DNA of 64,000 nt, taken from Undaria pinnatifida (lineage: Eukaryota > Sar > Phaeophyceae > Laminariales > Alariaceae). The notes below the pieces were generated by a model. That model worked only from the letters and a program-made list of their open reading frames with translations. It was not told the origin of the DNA and made no database searches. Position numbers and translations under genes: made by a program. Shown here one piece after another: positions 51,092 to 60,115 of this stretch (position 1 is its first letter; each line of letters starts with the position of its first letter). Location: positions 3,260,172-3,324,171 of the forward strand of contig JABAKD010000007.1 in the NCBI GenBank assembly GCA_012845835.1. The letters are read 5' to 3'.

Positions 51092-51724
51092 TATACTGGT
51101 TTTAGTGTAGAGTTGGATATATCGCACATCGTTTTTATTTGATATACGTATATCGATGTGTGGTATATCTATATCGATATCGAAATTCGATATATCAGGG
51201 TAGGCACTTGGACATGATGTCGAATTTTGGGTTAAGGAGCGCCCCCCGTCGTTCTGAAAACGTGTCGGTCCAAAATGCTACCTCTTTCGTAGATCGCGTC
51301 AGAGTAGTTACCATGCTGATGTTGGTGTAGGGTTCTATTCTTAATGTATCGTATATCGGAAAATAATGGTGTTCTTATATCGATACGTGATGTATTGGAC
51401 GCGTGTTACGATATTGGTATAGCACTTTTTGTCTGAAATTGTTTCTGAATGACGGGGCTGTCTATTAAGCCAAAATCGTCGGAAAAAAAGGCCCCATTTG
51501 TGTTGCATGTTTTTCGTTTTGTGCCTAGGCCCGAAAACATTTTCCATCCGGTTGTAGCAGCTTTAATTTTCTCCAAACCAGTTTTTGGGTTAAGAAAGAT
51601 CTTGAGCTCCCAAGTTGAGGAGCCCCAGAAAAAAAAGCGGTACGCCTCTATCGTACGGCACCCGTCCTCGGAATATATCGCAACAATACCAAACCTCGAT
51701 GTTTCGGAATATCGAAAACTAGGA

Positions 51725-51850
51725 TTTGCTTCGCCCGGGCAGGGCTCTTGGCTGCAACTGGAATGCGAGAGGATCTTCTTGTAAAGGCCGCGGAGGAAGG
51801 GCACCAGGGGTTGCTGTCACTAGTGCCTGGCAAACGGATACCCAGAGTAG
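51725..51850 (+). pseudogene. Dead copy 2 of the ankyrin gene's last exon
   Basis: This more decayed copy keeps aatgcgagaggatcttcttg, ggccgcggaggaagggcacc, aggggttgct and tggcaaacggatacccagag plus tag. A SINE-like element starts 9 bp after it. Confidence 0.65.
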
Positions 51851-51858
51851 CATCATCT

Positions 51859-52160
51859 AGCCGGTCGCCCCGGTGGCGTGTCAGGTTATCCTCGAGCCTG
51901 GTATATAGGTCAGTTTCGTGAGTTCGAATGCTTCCGAGTGGTAATCGCATAAATTCGTGGGGACTTTTTCTTGCGCACAAATTTACTTGCTGCGGAAAGC
52001 GCGAGAGCGTGAGTTAGCAACACTCGATGAAACATCGACGAGCAGTGGGATTTGCTGAACCCTATACGCGACAAAAAATATTGAAGGCAAGAACGGCGGG
52101 GGGGGGGGGGAAAGGGACGACACCTGTGACCACGGCTTTTGTCCAGAAGCTGGAACAAGT
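51859..52160 (+). mobile_element. tRNA-derived SINE-like element
   Basis: The head AGCCGGTCGCCCCGGTGGCG and the B-box-like GTGAGTTCGAATGC resemble a tRNA gene. The body has aaagcgcgagagcgtgagtt, cgatgaaacatcgacgagc, gctgaaccctatacgcg and ttgaaggcaag, then a G run and cctgtgaccacggc. It abuts a dead ankyrin-repeat exon at 51850. It has no coding capacity. Confidence 0.65.
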
Positions 52161-53699
52161 AGAAGTGTGCGAAAAAAAACCAAAAAAAACTAGTATAAAC
52201 CAGTAGTGTTGTGTCGGATACATCGTATATCGGAAAGGTTCCTGGTGGGCAGGCCGAGCAAGGTGTCTCCTTTTTACCTGGTGACATACCGCCTGCCTTA
52301 GCGGAACCCCCCCTCCCCCGCCCGTGACGCGGGATACGATAGCGATTATAGCTTTTGGGCAAAAGTGTTTCGTGAATGACGGGGGGCGACTTGAGCCAAA
52401 TCGTCGGGACGTTCCCTTCTTGATTCTTCGCAATACGTTCTTTTTGCATGCCTAGTGGTCATGGATTTGTGCATCGGGCTTGCAATTTCATTCTTTGCTC
52501 TCGCAACAACCAGTTTTCGGGTGGTGAGAAACCGAATATACCTCCTCTAGCAACCGCCGACAGGCGCACCGATAGAGGTACACACCGTCCCGATTTTTCT
52601 GCGTTTCCTCACCTTAGGAGCCTTTAGCACCGCAGTTCCGACATGGGGACAAAACACTTGAAGTTAGACTCGAATATGTTTTGGACTTGGGAATGGGTTA
52701 AGATATGTTCTTCTTAGCCCCCAAAAAACTTGTTTTCGACGCGTGCCGACGTACGTTAGAGGTACCACACTTCGTGTTGAATGGATTCTGATTGACGGGG
52801 GCTCTCCTCAAACCCAAAAAAAATCGTCGGAAATAGGCGAATTTTCCGCGATCATTCTCGTTCTATCCCTCGGCCCCAAGGGATTTTTCATCCGGTGAGA
52901 GGTATAATTTTTTCTCCAGAAGCAGCTATTTTGGAGCTCTCCCGCATTAGAGGGGTAGTAGTAGAAAAAAAGCGGTGCACCTCTATCGTCGAACTCTTGA
53001 ATGAACAGCCAGCTCATGGAAGGAGGGGGTGCGGCATCAGTCCCTGGGTTCCTCATACGAAGGGCTCAATATCTCCCCCGTAAGCATGATTTCGAAGGCA
53101 TTCGTTCGCGCAGCAGCCCCCGAGCAACCTTCTATGTCGTTAGTCCTAAAAAAAAGAAACATATATGCTGCTCGTGAAGTTACTTGAGGCGAAATGACTA
53201 ACCGGTAGTCCCTTCCCCATTCCAGGAGCTCAATCGGACAACAACAGGTACATTGTTTCAGTAATTCCGACAACTGCGACCCCCACGGTGGGGTGACTCA
53301 CCGGATGATAAATTCCATGGCCTAGGTATGTACACCGAGAATCAGCAAAAAAATTTTGACCTATTTCCGACGTTTTTGCGATAAGGCTAGCCCCACCCAT
53401 TTTGCACCATTCAGAAACCATTTCAGACGAAAGAAAAGAGCCAGCCCACCTCTCCTGTGTAGCAATGTGAACTCTTTCGTCTGATCGATGACTATCATTT
53501 TTTTTCGTTCCAGTAGGCTTTTTTGTGGACACTCCTTTCTTCCAAGTTTTTCTCTTTTTTTTCTTGCCGCACAGAGTACTCTATAGTAATTCAAACAACT
53601 CTTTCAGCAGAAAAGTTGATGCAACCACTCGAAAATAAAGAGGACACGCGTCCCCGCAGCTCAAGCAGGGTTGGAGCCCCCCTCCCCCCCAAAAAAAAA

Positions 53700-54785
53700 T
53701 CAACTTTCTGGCGAGTCGGACTCTTCCCCGCTCGAGTACGCGACAAGCCCCAGGCCTCCTCCTAGCCCTCCCCCTGCTACCGCCCCCCCCGCCCCCCCCC
53801 CCCCCCCCCCCATTAGCGACACATACTGCGCTAGAATCTGCGCTGGAACCTGTGCCCGTGCTACCCGAGTGTTTGGACTTGCCGTGTTTCTTCTTTTTCT
53901 TCTTCTTATTGGACAACGACGACGAAGAAGACTTGCTCTTGCTTGGATTCCTCACACCGTCCTTTCCACCCCCCTCCCCCTTCTCCGCCTCTTCCGGCCC
54001 CTCCCCTCCGTCGGCTCCCCCCTCCCCATCTCCCTTCCCGTCCCCCCGTCCTTTCTTGGAAGCATGTTTTTTTCTTTTTCCCGAGGAAGTAGGCGTAGCT
54101 TCACCGGAAACGGCGTCGTTTTTACTTTTATCCCCTGTCTCCTCCGGGGGCGACGCTTCAGACCGGGAGGTTTTCCTTCGAAGCTTTATTCCAGCTAGGG
54201 GAGGGAGGGGGGCTGCGGGTTTTCGCTTCTCGCCCGCTGCGGCAGGTTTGTTTTCTGATCCAGACCTAGCACGGCGGCCGGATGCGAATGGAGAGCTCTC
54301 GGTCGATGTTGACGCGGAAGGGTCGAAGGGCTTCTGTTGAATAGCGGGACGGAGAGGGGGCGGAGCGACAGGGTATTGACGGTATTGGTATTGATGGCGG
54401 TGTTGGTGGTGGTGGTGATGGCAGTTGTTGTAGTTGTTGTTGTCGTTCTCTACCACTACTACTGCTGCTCCTACTGTTATTACTACTACAATTACTACAC
54501 TACCACTGCTATTACTACAGCTACAAATAAGTTAAACGTTGACATTATACTACGGCAGCAACAGTGTACGACCAAAGGAAAAACCACGAAACGAACAAAA
54601 AAAAAACAATATAACGACATCCTCACCTGAAGCGCGGCCGCACGAAACGCCTCCAGAGCAGTCCTCTCTTCCAACGCCTTCTTAGACTCCTTCTCCCGAC
54701 CCGCCGCCTGCATCTCCTGCATGAAGATGCTGTCAGACATGTCGTAGCCCATGCGCGGGTGCACGCTCTGTTGGTTGTCCAACAT
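53700..54785 (-). CDS. Lys/Ser-rich protein, possibly NIP30/FAM192A-like, two exons
   Basis: Exon A (54785-54627) encodes MLDNQQSVHPRMGYDMSDSI, then EKESKKALEERTALEAFRAA and leaves in phase 0 (cttcag/gtgagg). Exon B starts at 54333 after the acceptor attcaacag and reads KPFDPSASTSTESSPF, KRKPAAPLPPLAGIKLRRK, a Gly/Glu/Lys-rich stretch and poly-Lys (KKKKKKKHGKSKHSG). In NIP30 proteins a FLxE...EExEL..FRAA helix is followed by a basic tail, so this is a loose match. After a Gly-rich homopolymer (53780-53811) the frame must shift once to reach LVAYSSGEESDSPES and TGA at 53700. A small intron starting gtatgt at 53829 is the alternative. Upstream exons may exist. Confidence 0.55.
54337..54626 (-). 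repeat. Intron of the Lys/Ser-rich gene, trinucleotide-rich
   Basis: It is filled with ggtggt/gttgtt and ctactactact-type runs (54380-54520) between donor and acceptor. An open frame here reads poly-His/Asn/Gln and is not coding. Confidence 0.6.
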
Positions 54786-54910
54786 ATATGAGGCGGGGGG
54801 AGTTGGGAGGAGGGAGGGGGGAGGTTTCGTCGTGGTTTTCCTCTATATAGGAGGGGGGGGGTAGTGCTCTCCCGGTGTGTAGGGGCTAGTTGAGATAGGG
54901 TAATTACAAG

Positions 54911-55110
54911 GGAAATCTCCATGCGCGGGTGTACGCGCTGTTGGTTTTCCGGCATGCACCGAGGGGTGTGTGTGCTATTTTCATGCATGGCCGTAGTCGT
55001 TTGACCATACGGACTACTACTGTCCTTGCCGCCAGCATCTCCTGCATGAAGATACTGTCCCACATGTCGTACATAGCCTATGCGCGGACGCACACTCTAT
55101 TGTTTGCCAA
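54911..55110 (-). pseudogene. Two dead copies of exon A of the Lys/Ser-rich gene
   Basis: On the minus strand 54960-54911 reads MPENQQRVHPRM, matching MLDNQQSVHPRM, then diverges. 55110-55022 reads a shifted NNRVCVRA, a stop, then MYDMWDSIFMQEMLAA, matching GYDMSDSIFMQEMQAA. The copies lie upstream of the live exon in gene orientation and carry stops. Confidence 0.7.
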
Positions 55111-55639
55111 AATGTAGGATGGGTGTGGGTGTGCGGGGATGGGGGAGGGGGGCGTACTTGTTATCATGCATGGCCGTAGCCGCAGGACCAAAAGGGGGCG
55201 GAGAGGGGTTGACGCGCGCTACGATAAAAGTAGCAATTGTTTGGCACAATATTTTATCATTTCGCGGGTTCATGCACGATGCGGCATTACCTGGTCTCAC
55301 CAACTCAAACACACCAGATAAACTACCAAATGTGTTACGCTATATACAGGTTTTTAGGCTTGTGGTCGTGTTTTTGGGTGTTTTTGTATTTTACAGACCA
55401 CATGAAGGCGTGGACCCAACCCAACCCCAACCCTAACGCCAACCCAGGCTAAGGCTACGACCCTGCGCGTCATCTATCGGACCATTTTTACAAAAAATAT
55501 TTTAAACACGTAAGCTGTGATAAGAGTTCGACAATTTTTAGGGTCGATACTCATCTTAGCAAACCGCATGATACACCGGCCGCTCGTTTTTAAGTATGTA
55601 TTTGGCTTCCACCCGCCATCCCCTCGGTGCATCCCTATC

Positions 55640-56080
55640 GTACGGGATGAGTCAACTCGGAGCACGCGAGAAGCTCGCCGTCGGGGACCCCCGTCTCCGA
55701 CGAACCCGCCAAGGTTTCGATAACAAAAGAGGGACACACAAGAACGATCTCCGGGGCCGGAAGGAAAACGCCTCGGGTACTATCACAACCCCGGGGACTA
55801 CACAAAGTCAACGTCGTCACCTCGGAGTGTGCGAGGAGGTCGTCGGGGGCGCCTGTCTCCGACGAGCCCGCAAAGGGTTCCACAAAAAAAAGGGGGATAC
55901 AAAAGAAGGTAAAAACGCCTCCAGTATTATCATAACTCCCCATCCCCCCCCCCCCCATTCCGGGGGCACAAGGTCAAAGTCGTCACCTCGGAGTGTGCGA
56001 GGAGGTCGTCGGGGACGCCGGTCTCTGACGAGCCCGCCATGGTTTCGAACGTCCTTCTCTCTCGCGCTTTCTCGATATTC
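55640..56080. repeat. Three tandem units of about 165 bp with an open minus frame
   Basis: Each unit has ctcggagtgtgcgaggaggt, cgtcggggacgcc, gtctccgacgagcccgcc and a variable spacer with gcctccagtattatcataac or gcctcgggtactatcacaac. The minus strand is open through the first two units with the repeated core AGSSETG(V/A)PD. Whether it is coding cannot be decided. Confidence 0.7.
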
Positions 56081-56145
56081 TGAAAAAGGAAAAACAGAGG
56101 GCACCGTAAAAGGAGCGCGGGGGGGGGGGGAGGCGTACTCATTAG

Positions 56146-56870
56146 CTGCTTGCCTTAGTCATTTGACCGTGGACCACGCATCCCTTTCGAGACGGAGCAC
56201 CGTTTCTACTCCCAATAGAGACATCTCCAACATGTGGGCGCTTATTATGCTTCTTCCATATACTACATAAAACGATTTGCTTATCCTATCCCCGTCCTGT
56301 TTCGTCGTCTGCGGCCACCATCTATCTCCTAGGATAGCGATCGTTTTCTCGCTACTCTCCAGTCTACCAAACTCCCCCATGCCACATACGTCTAATTTCC
56401 TCATCTCCTGTAACGCATCCCGTTCCTCCTTAAATATTTCACATTCTCCTACTAGGTAAGTCCTACTCTCTAATATTGTGCCACACGGGCACATATTTGT
56501 AGCCACGTCCTCCGCCTCCCCACTATTGGTATATCTCTTTCTTCTTTTCGTTAGGTTCAGGTCCCCTACACGAAATCGCAGTTTCAGCTTTTTCGCTAGC
56601 CCCTTTGGGCCGTGCAGATACGTGTTCATTCCAATTTCTTCCCTCAACCCCCCCGTACGCATCTAAATGCTTCTCCTCTTTCATCTTATTTCTTAGCGCT
56701 AGCCTTTCCCTTTCTTCTATTCGTTCTTGTACTTTTGTCTTGTACCCGCCAAACTTATCTGTAGACAGTACCTCTTCTTGGTCTCCCCCTAGACCCTTCC
56801 ATATTTTCTCGACTACGTTATCCCATCCTATTCCAGCTCGCCCGGAACGCGAGGGGGCGGCGAGGGTTTC
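56146..56870 (-). pseudogene. Non-LTR retrotransposon, 3' part, best copy
   Basis: A 167-residue minus frame (56662-56159) contains LKLRFRVGDLNLTKRRKRY, then CPCGTILESRTYLVGECEIF, a CxC...H/Y...C pattern like the C-terminal zinc knuckle of LINE proteins, then LESSEKTIAILGDRWWPQT. It continues upstream to about 56870 in another frame (LGGDQEEVLSTDKFGGY). The reverse transcriptase is missing. Its 3' tip (AAATGACTAAGGCAAGCAGC) is shared by the copies at 640 and 43313 and, in plus orientation, at 1632-1684. Confidence 0.7.
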
Positions 56871-57363
56871 TCATTTCATGCATAGCCGTCGTCTAAAGAT
56901 CATAGAAGATCCTCGCATCCATGCAATGCTCGCCGGAACGGAGCACGTCGGGTTATACCGACCAGGCACACAACGCGCGCACCAAGCACAAAATAACTTG
57001 CATGCAGAAATGGTCACGAAAAATCTTAACCAATCAGAGTCACCCGCTCTGTCCTGCGTACCTTAACGCTACCCATATGGGAAGCGGTGGAATCCCCGCT
57101 AATCATGGTGACGCAAAACACGGAGGCTGGAAGGCTTGTTTGAGGTGGGGGGAAACAGTCCGTGCGACGATAACCCGTTCCTTCTCCCCGGCTGCCGAGC
57201 CTGGTTGGTACTCGTTGCTCTTCCTGTAGGTTCGACGAAAACGAAAAACACAGGGCACAGACAGAGAAGTAGACTGGCTGGCCGGCACATAAAAGGACAG
57301 GCACAGCCGACAGCCAGAGAGGGGGAGAGTTGGCGGAGAGATGGTTCGTCAAACTTTTATAGC

Positions 57364-57625
57364 GCTATACGCATGTGATGTAATACAACACCAGGTATGC
57401 ACATAGATGTACATTGTGGAATGAAAAAACAAGACATTTAGCATTGTCGGAGTCAAACGCAAGACAAAAAAAAAAAAACAAGCGGGAGCGAGAAGAAGAC
57501 CCTATACGCATGTGACGTAATGTATGACTAGATACAAAGGTTACATAGTTGTACATTGTGGCATGGAAAGACAAAGACATTCAGTTGGCGGGTTCAAAGG
57601 CAAGAGAGAAAGAGACAGAGAGAAC
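57364..57625 (+). repeat. Tandem duplication, period about 135 bp
   Basis: The copies share ctatacgcatgtgatgtaat, gtacattgtggaatg, gacattt and a purine-rich end (aagcgggagcgagaagaaga against gagaaagagacagagagaac). Confidence 0.65.
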
Positions 57626-57844
57626 ACGATAGTATGCAGAGGGCATCTTACCACTGATGTACCGCAAACATCGCCCCCCCCAAAAAAAACGCAAACAGTG
57701 TGTTCTCAACTCCCAGGACGGGTGCTACGATAGAGGTCGTAGCACTTCTCGAGGAAAAATATTTTCAAAGATGCGGCCGCCTTGACCCAAACTCATTAGA
57801 AAAAAACATCGGAGAGCCATCCCACTTTTTGTTTTCGTTTTTTT

Positions 57845-58142
57845 TTCACATAAATCTACTTTCCAGCTTTCTGAACAAGCCGTGGTCACAGGTGTCGTCC
57901 CTTCTCCCCCCCGGTTCTTGCCTTCAATTTTTATCGCGCATTGGGTTCAGCAATCCCTCTGCTCGTCGATTTTTCATCCAGTGTTGCTAACTCACGCTCT
58001 CGCGCTTTCCGCAAGTCAATTTGTGCACAAGAAAAAGTCCCAACGAATTTATACGAGTGTGCACTCGGCGCGACTCGAACTCACGAAACTGACCTATACC
58101 AGGCTCGAGGATAACCTGATACGCCACCGGGGCGACCGGCTA
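57845..58142 (-). mobile_element. tRNA-derived SINE-like element, minus strand
   Basis: It is the reverse of the copy at 51859 over its full length: head at 58142 (tagccggtcgccccggtggc in reverse), B-box region cgactcgaactcacg, and body blocks gctctcgcgctttccgc, ccgtggtcacaggtgtcg. Confidence 0.68.
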
Positions 58143-58564
58143 ATATATATATATATGGCTTAGATATATACCACGTATATATATATTTATAAGCCATGCG
58201 TGGTGGCACTTTCAGGTTATTTAAAAGGCGTTCTTGGGTGCGGTGTAAACCTCGTCAAGCCACCAACCACCCTCAGAAGGAAAATAGTGAAAAACGTTAC
58301 TGCAGTTCTGAAGGTGGGCGACCAATCCTCCCGCAAAAAAAAACACACACACACAAAAAAAAAAAACGGTTCGTGTCTCCACGATATTGTCTTCCTCGAA
58401 CATGGAAAGTAATGAATTATTGTGTGTGTATCATACCACCGCCAGGTACCCCGGTGTGGCTCTAAACGTACCCTACACAAACACAACCCTTTATCAGCAG
58501 GGAGGTATTCAACTACCTTGAACATCGATTTTATAAAAAAAAAGATTGATCGACGAAACGGTGC

Positions 58565-58656
58565 TTAACCCCTTTTTACAACTGGAAACCCGTTATTGGG
58601 GACAACATTACTCGGATTTAGTATATGGAGGGGTTCGGGGGCTCTAGAGGGGTTAA
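58565..58656 (-). mobile_element. M2 copy, intact TTAA ends
   Basis: TTAA-CCCCTTTTTACAAC opens it and CTAGAGGGG-TTAA closes it. The interior matches the copy at 9733 in reverse orientation (gaaacccgtt, gtccccaa reversed, ggatttagtat). Decayed M2 copies also lie at 3622-3698 and 14585-14680. Confidence 0.7.
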
Positions 58657-58734
58657 GGGTCAGGTACCGTGCTAAATCCCAAATAAACAGCCAATGCTGT
58701 ATAGAGTCGGCGTTCACGATGGAGCAGTAGGTGG

Positions 58735-59010
58735 ATATCACCCCTTTAAACGTTGGGGATGTGGGTTCAAGTTTCACCGGGTGCATGATCGTGCTCGTAG
58801 GGATTTTTTCTCGAGTAAAAACTGACGAGCGGAACGCGCGAGAGCGTGAGCTAGCAAGGCTTCGATGCAAATCGACGAGAGCAAAAAAAAGCTGAAAAGC
58901 GGGAACGCTGAACCCTACGCGCTTACAAAAATGAAGGCAAGTACCGGGGGGAGGGAGGGAAAACACCCGTGACCACGGCTGGTCCAGAAGGTCGCCTTAG
59001 GTAAAAAAGC
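58735..59010 (+). mobile_element. SINE-like element with a different tRNA-like head
   Basis: The body (cgcgcgagagcgtgagctag, gctgaaccctacgcg, atgaaggcaagtaccg, cccgtgaccacggctggtcc) matches 51859. The head differs: gttcacgatggagcagtagg, then the B-box-like gatgtgggttcaagtttcac. One body has thus been joined to at least two tRNA-like heads. Confidence 0.6.
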
Positions 59011-59969
59011 AGCCTCTTGCGAGTTGAGCTGGAGAGTAAAAAATGATGATTAAAAAGGAAAAAATGAAAAACAAGAAAATAGCAGCTCTGTGTGCTCCAT
59101 GACATGGCTGCGAAAGTATGAGAATTCGAGGCCTCAATCGCCAACTTGTCGTCTTCTTACCAGCGGACGCCTGCCGTACAGAAGAGCCGGCGTGGCTCCC
59201 GCGCCGCTAGACACCTCGTGGCACCCACCCATGCCAACACGCCCCCCCCCCCGGGCGTGACTTTGCGAGCCAAGCTACGGTGTCGGTGCACGGTTGTTTT
59301 TTTATTGAGGCTTCTTCCTCATTTCAGGAGGTCTAAGCACAAGAAAAAAAAAAACGCGGAAAATTACCACTGCCCGAAAAATACAAGCAACGCTTGGACA
59401 CTAGCATTCAAAAAATAAAATGTTGCTTATATTTCCGGACAGAGTGCAGTTGGAGTATGAGTGCTTTCCCGATGAACAGCCCCATGGCCGAGGGGGACAA
59501 AAACAAAAACAAAAAAAACAGACCGAAGAGTCCAGTCCTCCCATGGAAAGTAACTATTAATAGGGGTTGCACTTAGGGGGGGGGGCAAACGTTTTTTTTT
59601 TTTTTTTTTTTTTCTGACCGGTTGGTCTCCTCAACTGCTGTGTGCAACTATCGGGTAGTATTATGAATGATGAACGGTACGAGTAGTACAATGGTTGTTT
59701 TGAGGACCGGCGCGCGGAAAAGGCTGGTTGGGTCGCGCGAACGAATATCTTTCAAGTCATGTTTCGGGTGATGGTATATTGAGCTATAATAGCTCTTCAT
59801 GTTGGGAACTCAGAAAATTCTTAGAATCTGCTGCTGCGCCTTTAGCGTGTGGATTGACTCCGAAATTGCCGACGATTTTTGGGTTACGGAGCCTCGTCGA
59901 TCAGAAATTGATTCAGCTAAGAAAGCGCTGCCTGTATCGTAAGCATGTGTCTACATCCTTCAAAACGAG

Positions 59970-60115
59970 GGAGGCACGTACACGAACGAAAACGCTCACC
60001 TTCGAAAAGGTCTTCAACGCTATCTGTCCATCAACGCGTTGCTACGACAGAGACACGGTCGCCTTCCAAAGGTCTTCATCGCGATCTGTCCATCGACGCG
60101 TTGCTACGACAGAGG
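59970..60115 (+). repeat. 56-bp tandem duplication joined to M1 ends
   Basis: ccttcgaaaaggtcttcaac and ccttccaaaggtcttcatcg each lead into gatctgtccatcgacgcgtt-like and gctacgacagag blocks. The last block is the M1 terminus, so an M1 end was duplicated with its flank. Confidence 0.6.

Larger units (their letters stand above)
50721..53580. repeat. Ankyrin-gene 3' flank: dead exons, TCGATAT-rich spacers, M1, SINE
   Basis: Spacers at 50740-50880, 51110-51200 and 51340-51400 are full of tcgatat/atatcga words, also seen beside the exon-4 duplication (45190-45480). M1 copies lie at about 51395-51670, 52330-52560, 52745-52990 and 53290-53470. A SINE-like element is at 51859-52160. The motif gatttcgaaggcattcgttc at 53090 belongs to a family also seen at 3230 and 28600. 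Confidence 0.6.
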
